A DNA stretch of 34,603 bases from Armatimonadota bacterium (GCA_016183865.1 JACPDT010000117.1:1-34603), one strand, 5' to 3'. Shown: positions 26,062 through 34,469, counted from the first letter of the stretch. Made by a program: numbers and translations. Notes: generated by a model from the letters alone, not told the origin.

Positions 26062-27645
26062 ATGGGTTTGAGTTCTGAAGCAAAAGTGGGATTGATCACC
26101 CTTTTGGCATTGATTTTCCTGGGCTGGATTATTCTTGAATGGGGCCATATCAAGAAAGAGAACAATGTTTACTATCTGAAAATTCTTTATCCTGATGTAG
26201 CCGGATTGGAACCGGGCGCCCCTGTAAGACTGGGCGGCGTGACCGTCGGAAAAGTCAGTGCCATCGAGCCTCCCATGGACGGCAAAGTCGTGGTCACGCT
26301 CGCCATCAGGAGGGGAATCGTGATCAAGGATGATGCAACTTTCGCCATAGGAACGACCTTAATGGGGGATCGGTGGGTGGAGATATCCATCAACAAGCAC
26401 CAGGGTAAGCCGCTGGAGGAGTGGGCCACAGCGGAAGGAAAGACGCCGATCACCTGGGATACCCTCCTGACGGACGCGGAGAAGACATTGAAGGAATTTC
26501 ACCAGACCCTTGCCGACATGAATGCGACAGTTACCAACAAGAAGACCCTTCAGGCCCTTCATGATTCGATCATAAACTTCAATGAAAGCATGAAAAATGT
26601 AAAAGATGCCTCTGTGGTCATCAAGAAGGAAGTAGCCCATAATTTCCCGAGCATCCTGCGCAAGGTAAACGTCCTTGTAGCCGACTTACACCATGATCTC
26701 TCCCGCATTGGAGAGCAGGTTTACGGCTTCAGCTCGACTTTGAATCGAATGGGCGTGGAAAATGAGAAAGATGTGCGGGCTGTGGTGCGCAATCTGAAGG
26801 AAAGCTCCCTTGTTCTGCGAAGCGCCCTCGAGAGCATCAGGGACCTGGTTGGGGACAAGGAGATCCACAGTGATGTGAAGGAGACCATAAAGAATGTCCG
26901 AAGAAGCAGCGAAAAATTGGAGAGCATTGCCAAGCAGGTCAATGACTTCGTATCGGACGAGGATCTGAAGGAAGATATTCGTGGGACGATTCGAAATGCA
27001 AGGCTCCTCACAGGTGCGGCCAATGAGCTCCTTGGAGTCAGCGAACCTCCAACCGATGCAGGGCAAAAGTCGGAGAAGCCGGCGCCACAGAAACAGGGTG
27101 AAGCGCCAACCCAGCCTCCGTCCCCCGGCCCCCCACCTACCCTCCCCCCAGAGGGGGGAGGCAGGAGGGAGGAGAAGGTGGTTCCGAAAGCACCCGAAAA
27201 GCCTCAGGCGCAATCCAAGGAAAGTGCTGCCCAGAAACGACGCATGGGGAAGCTGACAGCCTGGGATGCCCAGTTCGAATGGAACAAGGACCGCGCCGGT
27301 GTGCTCTCTTCATTCAATTTCTACGTCTTGCCCTATCGCCCCAGATCGTATGTCATGGGGCTTCGAGACATAGGGGGAGAAAACACTCTGAATCTTCAAG
27401 TGAGGAGTCGCTGGAGCGACAATATGTTCTCCCGCGTGGGCATTCTGGAATCCCAGTTCGGGGTGGGTCTTGACTACAGTTTCAGCGATCTCATCGGAAC
27501 CAGCATGGATCTGTATGATACCCATCACTTGAAGGGCAATGTCCACGCATATATCAAGGCCTATCGCGAATGGGAGATCAAGCTGGGCCTCCGGGACGTC
27601 TTCCAGGAAAGACGTCCGGTCATCGGCGTCAGGAGAAGGTTTTAG
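26062..27645 (+). CDS. mlaD: MlaD-like MCE protein with C-terminal beta-strand-rich (barrel-like) domain
   Basis: 527 aa from ATG at 26062 with GGAGGG upstream. One N-terminal membrane helix (VGLITLLALIFLGWIILEWG, residues 9-28), then a single MCE domain at about 35-112 (YPDVAGLEPGAPVRLGGVTV, GTTLMGDRWVEI). Residues about 115-335 are long amphipathic helix. A Pro-rich linker (about 340-390) is encoded partly by a REP-like palindrome. The last 130 residues (398-527) alternate short amphipathic strands and end in RRRF, the terminal Phe typical of outer-membrane barrels. E. coli MlaD is about 180 aa without this domain. An MlaD-barrel fusion spanning the envelope has been described in diderm Firmicutes (Veillonella); a similar one-protein bridge is my inference here. 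Confidence 0.9.
   Translation: MGLSSEAKVGLITLLALIFLGWIILEWGHIKKENNVYYLKILYPDVAGLEPGAPVRLGGVTVGKVSAIEPPMDGKVVVTLAIRRGIVIKDDATFAIGTTLMGDRWVEISINKHQGKPLEEWATAEGKTPITWDTLLTDAEKTLKEFHQTLADMNATVTNKKTLQALHDSIINFNESMKNVKDASVVIKKEVAHNFPSILRKVNVLVADLHHDLSRIGEQVYGFSSTLNRMGVENEKDVRAVVRNLKESSLVLRSALESIRDLVGDKEIHSDVKETIKNVRRSSEKLESIAKQVNDFVSDEDLKEDIRGTIRNARLLTGAANELLGVSEPPTDAGQKSEKPAPQKQGEAPTQPPSPGPPPTLPPEGGGRREEKVVPKAPEKPQAQSKESAAQKRRMGKLTAWDAQFEWNKDRAGVLSSFNFYVLPYRPRSYVMGLRDIGGENTLNLQVRSRWSDNMFSRVGILESQFGVGLDYSFSDLIGTSMDLYDTHHLKGNVHAYIKAYREWEIKLGLRDVFQERRPVIGVRRRF
27142..27160. repeat. REP-like palindrome inside mlaD
   Basis: CTCCCCCC-AGA-GGGGGGAG, an 8-bp stem with the same AGA loop as the tandem array at 15770-15907; the flanking TACCCTCC and GGAGGGAGGAG also match that array's style. 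It is read in frame within the linker of MlaD (PPPTLPPEGGGRREEK), so an intergenic-type element appears to have been accommodated in coding sequence. Confidence 0.65.
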
Positions 27646-27655
27646 AGGTGTTTCA

Positions 27656-28900
27656 GTGTCTGGAAGCTTGATCCACAGTCCTCTACCCTCCGGAACCGTC
27701 CTGGACAAGAGGTATCGCATCAAGGAGTTGATCAAGGCAGGGGGCTATGGCGCCACCTACAAGGCCGAAGACACTTGTGTGGACGGGAAAACCGTTGCCC
27801 TCAAGGAGATGCTGGATACCTTTCAAGACGCAGACGAGCGTCAAGTTGGAATTCGAAACTTCCTGGCGGAGATTCAAATTCTTCAAAGGCTAGCTCATCC
27901 GAATATCCCTCGGATTTCAGACCAGTTCATGGCTGGAGCTTCATTTTTCTTCGTCATGGATTATATCGAGGGCACAGATCTGTCCACTCTCTTGCGCGAA
28001 AACAATGGCGAGGGCTTCGAAGAGCAGGATGTGCTCGAATGGGGAGCGCAGGTGTGCGATGCCTTGGCCTATGTGCACAAACTAAAGCCGAAACCGGTCA
28101 TTCACAGGGACATCAAGCCATCCAATTTGATTCGTCGGGACAGAGACATGCGTATCATGGTTGTGGACTTCGGCATCGCCGGGGTCTATAATCCAAATAA
28201 GGACCGGTGGGTGGGAACACCCGGGTATGCACCTCCGGAGCAGCAATGGAACCAGGATTCAGTGGATGGGCGGGCGGATATTTATGCCCTGGGCGCTTCT
28301 CTGCATCACCTTTTGTCCGGCCAAAGGCCCGAGTCTCCTGAGAACGCCCATTTTACCGATTTACCTTTCTCCCAATGGTTCTCCAACCACCAGGAGCCCT
28401 TCACTCATATGAAGCCCCTGAATCAGTTGCGGCCGGACTTGAGCGAAGAGTGCTGTCGTCTTGTCGCCAAAGCTCTCTTTTGGAACCCTGACGACAGGTA
28501 CGGAAGCGCCACAGAAATGCTGGAGGCCCTGCGAGCCCTGGTCCCTGGCTGTGGGCAACCGGAACCCGATGTTCAACACGATTTCAGACTTCGTGTGAGG
28601 GAGGCCCAGGCAAAATGGATAGAACCCGCTCTGCGAGAGATTGCCCGGCGTTTTCCGGGCCGGTGCCTCACCCCTTCCATACCCTCCGAATATGATTATT
28701 TTGTCTTTTCCCTTGCTTCTTTCACTCCCCTTGAGCTCCATATCAAAGTCAACCCCGACGCTCTTGCCATCGAGTTTTACAGGAAACAGGGGTTGCTGCA
28801 GAAGGATCTCCTCGGTACGGCAGATCTGCGGGGCGCAACGGCAGGGACTGAAATTGCAGGGATTATACGGGAATTCATAGAAGATTTTGAATCATTCTAG
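27656..28900 (+). CDS. Eukaryotic-type Ser/Thr protein kinase
   Basis: 414 aa from GTG at 27656, with GAGGTG five bases upstream and 10 bp after mlaD; an ATG 39 codons earlier lies inside mlaD and is rejected. Kinase motifs are complete: IKAGGYGATYKAED (P-loop), VALKEM (Lys50), Glu72, HRDIKPSN (Asp152), DFGIAG (Asp171), GTPGYAPPEQ and the DIYALGASLHHLL helix. The kinase ends at about residue 295. A C-terminal segment of about 115 residues has no membrane helix or PASTA repeat and is not recognised. The position in a lipid-transport and surface-sugar series suggests envelope control by phosphorylation (inference). Confidence 0.93.
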   Translation: MSGSLIHSPLPSGTVLDKRYRIKELIKAGGYGATYKAEDTCVDGKTVALKEMLDTFQDADERQVGIRNFLAEIQILQRLAHPNIPRISDQFMAGASFFFVMDYIEGTDLSTLLRENNGEGFEEQDVLEWGAQVCDALAYVHKLKPKPVIHRDIKPSNLIRRDRDMRIMVVDFGIAGVYNPNKDRWVGTPGYAPPEQQWNQDSVDGRADIYALGASLHHLLSGQRPESPENAHFTDLPFSQWFSNHQEPFTHMKPLNQLRPDLSEECCRLVAKALFWNPDDRYGSATEMLEALRALVPGCGQPEPDVQHDFRLRVREAQAKWIEPALREIARRFPGRCLTPSIPSEYDYFVFSLASFTPLELHIKVNPDALAIEFYRKQGLLQKDLLGTADLRGATAGTEIAGIIREFIEDFESF

Positions 28901-28930
28901 GCGTTGCGCCTCCAATTGTGAGGATTTGAT

Positions 28931-29464
28931 TTGAGCGAACGATTCGACAAACTGACGGGTCTGTATACACAGAAATATCTTGAGGAGCGTCTGCAGGAGG
29001 AAGTGCTTCGTGCTCGCAGATACAATCACCCTTTGGGTGTCCTGATGATCGAGATTGATTTCAGGTTCTTCGAGGGGGAATATGATGTCCGTGCCAACCT
29101 TTCCTACACCCTGTTCAAGCAGATGGGCGCTCTCCTCCAAAGACTTCTCCGGCTGGTTGACCTGCCTGGACGTTACGGAGGCGAAGCTTTTCTTGCCGTT
29201 CTCCCGGACACGGATGAACCGGGCGCCCTGGTCGCGGGACAACGCATCAGGGAGGAGGTCGAAAACCACCTTTTCCTGGGGGACGACGCTGTTCCAACCG
29301 TGAGGGTGGCCGTGTCGGTCGGCATAGGCTGTTTTGAGAAGCATGGCCGAAATGCTAAGGAGCTGATTTCGGCTGCCCAAAAGGGCCTTCAAGTGGCAAA
29401 AGGAGCAGGAGGAAACGGAGTCGAATTGTGCCCGATCGTACTGGAGGAACAGGCGGGCACATGA
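28931..29464 (+). CDS. Degenerate GGDEF domain protein
   Basis: 177 aa from TTG at 28931 (GTGAGG just upstream). A lone GGDEF fold: LTGLYTQKYLEERLQEEVLRA, VLMIEIDFRFFEG, RYGGEAFLAVLPDTD and VRVAVSVGIGCF. The active-site signature reads GGEAF rather than GG(D/E)EF, so the metal-binding Glu is Ala, and the usual D-x-FKxxND stretch is absent. Diguanylate cyclase activity is unlikely; a binding or scaffold role, or partnership with the upstream kinase, is possible. It has no sensor domain. Its stop overlaps the next ATG (ATGA). Confidence 0.85.
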   Translation: MSERFDKLTGLYTQKYLEERLQEEVLRARRYNHPLGVLMIEIDFRFFEGEYDVRANLSYTLFKQMGALLQRLLRLVDLPGRYGGEAFLAVLPDTDEPGALVAGQRIREEVENHLFLGDDAVPTVRVAVSVGIGCFEKHGRNAKELISAAQKGLQVAKGAGGNGVELCPIVLEEQAGT

Positions 29465-30441
29465 AGGAGTGCTTGCCGTACATTCCCACTTTCTTAACCG
29501 CTTTCTCCCTGACTTTTCTTCTCACACCTCTTGTTTACCGCCTTGCGTTGAAACTGGGAGTCCTTGATCAGCCGGGAGGGCGGAAGGTGCACGAGCATCC
29601 GGTCCCGAAATGGGGCGGGCTTGCAGTTTTCCTCGGTTTCTTCATTTCCCTCGCTGGAAGCATTTTTTTTGTCGGCCACTTCAGGGATGCCCTCTACTCG
29701 ACAAGAGCCGTTCAACTTGCGGTTCTCATGGCGGGAGGACTCGTGATGATGGTCATGGGCGCCCTGGACGATGTTCTTGATCTCCGCCCCCTCGTCAAGC
29801 TGCTGGTGCAGGTGCTGGTCGCCTCCGCAGCAGTGGGACTGGGAATCCGAATATCCTACGTATCCCATCCTCTGACGGAAAGCATCAACTATCTCCCTCT
29901 CTGGATGGGGGCCGGACTGACCATTCTCTGGATAGTCGGAATATCCAATGCCATGAACCTCCTGGACGGCCTGGATGGTCTTCTGGCAGGAGTGACTACC
30001 ATCTCCGCTCTCACGCTTTTCATCATTTCTCTCATGAAGGGTCAGATCGTTGCCTGTTTTCTTCTGGCTGCCGTCGCAGGGAGCACTCTCGCGTTCCTTC
30101 GCTACAATTTCCACCCTGCAAGGATTTTTATGGGAGACACAGGAAGCCAGTTCCTGGGTTTCACTCTGGCCTGCATAGCCGTGCTGGGTGCTCTGAAGGT
30201 TACGACGACCGTCGCCGTATTGATCCCTCTCCTGGTGCTCGGACTTCCCATTTTTGATACTTCCTGGGCTATTTTCCGCAGATACAGCGCGGGAAAGCAC
30301 ATTTTTCACGCCGACAAGGACCACCTGCACCATCGCCTTCTTCGACTCGGACTCTCGCAGCGACAGGTTGCAGTGATCATTTATCTTCTTTGTGGCTGTC
30401 TCGGGGCGATAGCCATATATTTGACACAAGGGGCCAGGTGA
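29461..30441 (+). CDS. wecA: Polyprenyl-phosphate sugar-1-phosphate transferase (WecA/TagO/MraY family)
   Basis: 326 aa from ATG at 29461 overlapping the GGDEF stop. About ten membrane helices. Family motifs: RKVHEHPVPKWGGLAVFLGF, MGALDDVLDLRPLVKLLVQ, NAMNLLDGLDGLLAG, RIFMGDTGSQFLG and HADKDHLHHRLLRLG. The Asp-rich and His motifs are those of the UDP-GlcNAc:undecaprenyl-phosphate GlcNAc-1-P transferases that start O-antigen, ECA or other surface glycans. With wecB next door, a WecA role fits better than MraY. Sugar specificity (GlcNAc or another HexNAc) is inferred. Confidence 0.9.
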   Translation: MKECLPYIPTFLTAFSLTFLLTPLVYRLALKLGVLDQPGGRKVHEHPVPKWGGLAVFLGFFISLAGSIFFVGHFRDALYSTRAVQLAVLMAGGLVMMVMGALDDVLDLRPLVKLLVQVLVASAAVGLGIRISYVSHPLTESINYLPLWMGAGLTILWIVGISNAMNLLDGLDGLLAGVTTISALTLFIISLMKGQIVACFLLAAVAGSTLAFLRYNFHPARIFMGDTGSQFLGFTLACIAVLGALKVTTTVAVLIPLLVLGLPIFDTSWAIFRRYSAGKHIFHADKDHLHHRLLRLGLSQRQVAVIIYLLCGCLGAIAIYLTQGAR

Positions 30442-30445
30442 TACA

Positions 30446-31615
30446 TTGCAATTCGAAAAGTCCAGGAACCCTCTCAAGGTAGTCTCTATTTTCGGTACCA
30501 GGCCTGAAGCCATCAAAATGGCGCCCATAGTGCATGAGCTGGCGCAATGCGCCGGTATACGGTCCAGGATTGTTGTCACCGCACAGCACAGGGAAATGCT
30601 GGACCAGGTTCTGGATCTTTTTGAGATTACCCCTGACGGGGACCTGAACATCATGACGGAAAGGCAGACCCTGGCACAGATTACGAATCGGGCCCTTTCG
30701 GGCCTGGTAGAGTATCTCGGGGAGGAGCAGCCCGACCTTGTACTGGTTCAAGGCGACACTACTACCGTTCTCGCGGCAGGGCTCGCTGCTTACTACCAGA
30801 AGATTCCTGTGGGTCACGTGGAAGCAGGCCTTAGGACGGAAACCAAATATGCTCCATTCCCGGAAGAAATGAACCGCAGACTCACTTCCGTTCTGGCGGA
30901 TCTTCATTTCGCCCCAACCCGGAGGGCCGTGCAGAATCTGCAGAGTTCCGGCGCAGACCCGCGCGGAATCTTTCTCACCGGAAATACCATTACCGATGCC
31001 CTGATGTCCATCTTGCGCCTTCCTTTTCGGTGGGAAAGGACAGGGCTGCCCTTTTCGCCCGGAGACGGAAGGGTCTTGCTCGTGGAGGTTCATAGGAGGG
31101 AGAATCTGGGGCCTCCCTTGCGGCGCATCTGCGAGGCGGTCAAGCGGCTGGCAGACAGTTTTCGTGATATACTTGTGGTGTTCTCCGTCCATCGCAACCC
31201 TGCGGTTCGCGAAGTCGTGTTCTCCATCCTGTCGGGCGTTCCCAGGGTATATCTCTGCGATCCCTTTGATTATGAGGTCTTGATCAACATAATGAAGGAG
31301 TCCTTTTTGGTCTTGACCGATTCGGGGGGGATGCAGGAGGAGGCGCCGTCTTTGGGAAAACCCGTTCTGGTTTTGCGGGAAACGACGGAGCGACCGGAGG
31401 GGGTTGATGCGGGAATCGCCAGGGTGCTGGGGTCGGATGCCGACAAGATCTATCAGGAAACGGCCCGGCTCCTCTCCTGCTCGTCCTCCTACGAGGCCAT
31501 GGCCCGGGTAGCCAATCCTTACGGAGACGGCAAGGCGGCCAAGCGCACCATTTCCGCCATATTATACTACTTTGGAATAACCCGGGAGCCGCCTGAGCCC
31601 TTTGAGCCCGGGTAG
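30446..31615 (+). CDS. wecB: UDP-N-acetylglucosamine 2-epimerase (non-hydrolysing)
   Basis: 389 aa from TTG at 30446, with AGGTGA just upstream and 4 bp after the wecA-like gene. Motifs: SIFGTRPEAIKMAPIVHEL, TAQHREMLDQVL, VQGDTTTVLAA, HVEAGLRTE with PFPEEMNRRL, TGNTITDAL, VHRRENLG, LTDSGGMQEEAPSLGKPV and LRETTERPEGVDAG. It converts UDP-GlcNAc to UDP-ManNAc, used for surface polysaccharides. It ends 15 bp from the convergent lpxD stop, with no terminator between. Confidence 0.95.
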   Translation: MQFEKSRNPLKVVSIFGTRPEAIKMAPIVHELAQCAGIRSRIVVTAQHREMLDQVLDLFEITPDGDLNIMTERQTLAQITNRALSGLVEYLGEEQPDLVLVQGDTTTVLAAGLAAYYQKIPVGHVEAGLRTETKYAPFPEEMNRRLTSVLADLHFAPTRRAVQNLQSSGADPRGIFLTGNTITDALMSILRLPFRWERTGLPFSPGDGRVLLVEVHRRENLGPPLRRICEAVKRLADSFRDILVVFSVHRNPAVREVVFSILSGVPRVYLCDPFDYEVLINIMKESFLVLTDSGGMQEEAPSLGKPVLVLRETTERPEGVDAGIARVLGSDADKIYQETARLLSCSSSYEAMARVANPYGDGKAAKRTISAILYYFGITREPPEPFEPG

Positions 31616-31630
31616 CTATTCTTCTGCGCG

Positions 31631-32644
31631 TTACAAAATTTCTTCCAGGGCCTTTATCCTTTTTTCCAGATCGGGAATCCTGGATATATAGGCGAGGTCT
31701 TTCAGTGCCTCCCTGTGCGGTTTTGCCGGAAAGCCTGAAACAATCGCACCTGCCGGTACATCTTTTATCACGCCGCTTCGTCCTGCAAGCACCGCATCAT
31801 GACCTATGATTACGTGTTTTCCGATAGGTGATGCCGCGCCGGACTGCGCAGCCACCGTGACCCTGTCGCCCATCGTCGTGCTTCCTGCTATTCCCGACTG
31901 AGAAACGATTACACAGTCGTCGCCGATTCTCACGTTATGTGCTATCATTACAAGATTATCAATCTTGGTTCGGTTTCCTATCTTCGTGCTTCCCACAGTC
32001 GCCCTGTCAATGCAGGTGTTCGCGCCTATCTCCACATCATCCCCAATCGCCACGTTCCCGATTTGAGGAATTTTTGCGTGCCTGCTCCCGTCTTTCTCGA
32101 AGCCGAAACCGTCCGCTCCTATGACGACACCGCTGTGGATAACGGCTCTCCGGCCGATTCTGCTGTCATCCATGATCGTCACATTGGGATAAATAGTGCT
32201 CTCTGCACCGATTTCAACATTGTTTCCCACATAAACAAGAGGCATTATCCTGGCCCTGTCGCCGATTCTTACGCCCTCTCCCAGCACGGCAGATGCCCCG
32301 ATGGATACATCCTTACCCAGCGTTGCATTCTCCCCAATAACGGCGGAGGGGTGTATGCCCGGCCCGGTTTCTCCTGTGGGGGAAAAAAGCCTGAGGAGTT
32401 TCGCGAAGGCCCGTCTGGGGTCTTTGACCCTCACAAGCGCCTTCCTGGAATTCCTCGTCTCCATGGAGACCACTATTGCGGAAGCTCTGCCGGCTTCCGC
32501 GAGGGGGAGCTTCTTCTCGTCCTCGGCCCAGACAAGGGCGCCAGGGAAAGCATCTTCGATACTCGAAAGACCAGTAACCGTAAGGTCCTCGCCTTCGAGC
32601 CGCCCTTCCAGCATGTCAGCCAGTTCGCTCAAGGTTTTCCGCAT
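31631..32644 (-). CDS. lpxD: UDP-3-O-acylglucosamine N-acyltransferase
   Basis: 337 aa from ATG at 32644 with GGAGG five bases upstream; the longer ORF from 32809 has no family support. N-terminal uridine-binding domain (TLSELADMLEGRLEG, GLSSIEDAFPGALVWAEDE) and a left-handed beta-helix of hexapeptide repeats (IGENATLGKDVSIGASAVLG, IGADGFGFEKDG, IDRATVGSTKIGNRTKIDN), with the catalytic His in LVMIAHNVRIGDD. It adds the N-linked acyl chain in lipid A synthesis, direct evidence for LPS. No lpxA/fabZ/bamA neighbours, so it stands outside the usual lpx cluster. Confidence 0.96.
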   Translation of the reverse strand: MRKTLSELADMLEGRLEGEDLTVTGLSSIEDAFPGALVWAEDEKKLPLAEAGRASAIVVSMETRNSRKALVRVKDPRRAFAKLLRLFSPTGETGPGIHPSAVIGENATLGKDVSIGASAVLGEGVRIGDRARIMPLVYVGNNVEIGAESTIYPNVTIMDDSRIGRRAVIHSGVVIGADGFGFEKDGSRHAKIPQIGNVAIGDDVEIGANTCIDRATVGSTKIGNRTKIDNLVMIAHNVRIGDDCVIVSQSGIAGSTTMGDRVTVAAQSGAASPIGKHVIIGHDAVLAGRSGVIKDVPAGAIVSGFPAKPHREALKDLAYISRIPDLEKRIKALEEIL

Positions 32645-32767
32645 AGAGCCTCCATAAAGTGATCCCCGACCCCCCTCTACGGTTACGACGTTACTTATTA
32701 GTCGCGTCCATTCGTGTTCTCCCGCAACTTCAGTTCTCCTGCATAATTCGTGCGACAAGGAGGAAAA

Positions 32768-32806
32768 ATGGGTTCCAAAAAGGAATATGGTGACCACAGT
32801 GAGTGA
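32768..32806 (+). other. Possible 12-codon leader ORF before atpZ
   Basis: AAGGAGGAAAAATG is the best ribosome site in this gap, but its ATG (32768) opens only 12 codons (MGSKKEYGDHSE) ending at TGA 32804-32806, overlapping the atpZ start codons in another frame. Either translational coupling delivers ribosomes to atpZ, or a one-base indel hides the true N terminus of AtpZ. Confidence 0.35.
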
Positions 32807-33098
32807 CAATGATCAGGACAGGCAGTCGGACGATAAGCTCAAAGAGCTTGAGAAGCGGCTGGAGCGGTTCCGGAAGACGGATGACAAAGAGGATCTCCGT
32901 CAGTTGTTCAGAAGCCTCGGGTTGGTGACATCCCTCGGTGCGACAATTGTGATCTCGATGGTTCTCGCCTATTTTCTCGGCGCCTTTCTGGATCAGAAGT
33001 TCCGGACCCACCCGTGGATGAGTGTCATATGTCTTTTTGGAGGAGTGGCGTTCGGGGGATACACGGCTTACAAGCTCCTGGGACCCTATTTGAAGTGA
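32787..33098 (+). CDS. atpZ: F0F1-ATPase accessory protein (AtpZ/gene1 family)
   Basis: 103 aa from ATG at 32787; GTG at 32799 is an alternative. A charged N-terminal helix (DDKLKELEKRLERFRK) precedes two membrane helices (SLGATIVISMVLAYFLGAFLD and MSVICLFGGVAFGGYTAYKL), the pattern of the small AtpZ proteins that start atp operons and are linked to cation handling and F0 assembly. Its own ribosome site is poor; see the leader ORF. It heads the F0 gene series. Confidence 0.85.
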   Translation: MVTTVSDNDQDRQSDDKLKELEKRLERFRKTDDKEDLRQLFRSLGLVTSLGATIVISMVLAYFLGAFLDQKFRTHPWMSVICLFGGVAFGGYTAYKLLGPYLK

Positions 33099-33122
33099 GT
33101 AAAGGGAGAACAGTATAATTAT

Positions 33123-33401
33123 ATGATACATGCGGTTCTGGCTGGTGTGGGAATTTGTATTATTAATTTATTCATTTTCTTGAAATGCTCGCAAATCCTG
33201 CTGGCCAGGCCCTCGTCCGCAAAGCTTTTGGCGATCCTTCTCGGGGGATCCCGGTATCTGCTCCTTGCGGCATTGCTTTGGGGGTCTGTCCGCCTGCTTG
33301 GACTGAACCCTGTGGGGGTTGCCGGTGGCCTGCTTGTCTCTCAGGCACTGATTTTCAAGTGGCTGGCGGCACGCGCGGCAGGGAGGAAAGAGGTTGCATA
33401 G
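33123..33401 (+). CDS. atpI: ATP synthase subunit I
   Basis: 92 aa. Hydrophobic protein of about three helices (AGVGICIINLFIFLKCSQIL, RYLLLAALLWGSVRLLG, GVAGGLLVSQALIFKWLAAR), fitting AtpI by size and place between atpZ and atpB. AtpI assists c-ring assembly by family knowledge. The ATG at 33123 has GGGAG about 15 bases upstream, a weak site. Sequence identity is low in this family, so the name rests partly on context. Confidence 0.75.
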   Translation: MIHAVLAGVGICIINLFIFLKCSQILLARPSSAKLLAILLGGSRYLLLAALLWGSVRLLGLNPVGVAGGLLVSQALIFKWLAARAAGRKEVA

Positions 33402-33413
33402 AAAGGACTGATA

Positions 33414-34214
33414 ATGGAGCATTCTGAGCACTTTCATGACTTGGCCCAGATCGGCAACATAAAATTTCTGGAAGATACACTTCATCATTATGTGGTGGCC
33501 AGGACGGGAAGTCTGGATTGGCACGTTGATACGATCCTTTACAGCACCGTGATTGTCCTTGTCCTGGGTGTCACGTCCTTCCTCATCGGAGGGCGGTTCA
33601 GGGAGATCCCCGGGTCCTGGAGTCTGCAGAATGTGTTCGAAATGGTCGTGGCCTATCTGAAAGAATTGTCCGAGAGCATTATTGGCCACGATGGTCCGAA
33701 GTATGTTCCCTTCGCCGCCACTACTTTTCTTTTCATCCTGATTTCCAATTACATGGGGCTTTTCCCGATGTTGAAGCCGCCGACGCGTGATTATAACACG
33801 ACTCTTGCTCTTGCTCTCATTTCTTTCGTCGCTTTCAATTATTTCGGCATCCGGAAAAAAGGAGTCGGGAAATGGCTGGCCCACTTCATAGATCCGGTTC
33901 CATCCATATGGGCTTCTCTGGAAGGGGGGATGAAGCTCCTGGTTCTATTTCTCGGTCCCCTTTTTCTGTTCCTGAACATCATCGAAGAAGTGGCCCGGAT
34001 TGTATCCTTGTCCATTCGTCTCTTCGGAAACATCATGGGAGAGCATACCGTCATGGCGACACTCCTGGGGCTCGTCATCACCGTGAGCTATGTCTTCGAT
34101 TTCATTCCACTTTTTGTCTGGTTGTTGGGCTTGCTGGCAGGCGCCATACAGGCGTTGATTTTTGCGATTTTGACCCTCTCCTACATAGGGGGGGCCGTGG
34201 GAGAACATCATTAG
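33414..34214 (+). CDS. atpB: ATP synthase F0 subunit a
   Basis: 266 aa. Hydrophobic stator subunit with FLFILISNYMGLFPMLKPP, FLFLNIIEEVARIVSLSIRL, then LFGNIMGEHTVMATLLG and GAIQALIFAILTLSYIGGAV. The essential Arg is in SLSIRLFGN and faces the c-ring Glu. ATG at 33414, 12 bp after atpI. Forms the ion half-channels with subunit c. Confidence 0.96.
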   Translation: MEHSEHFHDLAQIGNIKFLEDTLHHYVVARTGSLDWHVDTILYSTVIVLVLGVTSFLIGGRFREIPGSWSLQNVFEMVVAYLKELSESIIGHDGPKYVPFAATTFLFILISNYMGLFPMLKPPTRDYNTTLALALISFVAFNYFGIRKKGVGKWLAHFIDPVPSIWASLEGGMKLLVLFLGPLFLFLNIIEEVARIVSLSIRLFGNIMGEHTVMATLLGLVITVSYVFDFIPLFVWLLGLLAGAIQALIFAILTLSYIGGAVGEHH

Positions 34215-34463
<249 letters not shown>

Positions 34464-34469
34464 TTCGGG

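Noticed and set aside
29494-30654. 386-aa minus-strand ORF opposite wecA
   Set aside because: Antisense of the conserved membrane transferase; composition typical of a shadow frame.
31616-31630. Terminator between convergent wecB and lpxD
   Set aside because: Only 15 bp, no hairpin; the two transcripts probably overlap.
32697-32767. sigma70 promoter for the atp series (CATAAT at 32742-32747)
   Set aside because: No acceptable -35 at normal spacing; not reported as a feature.
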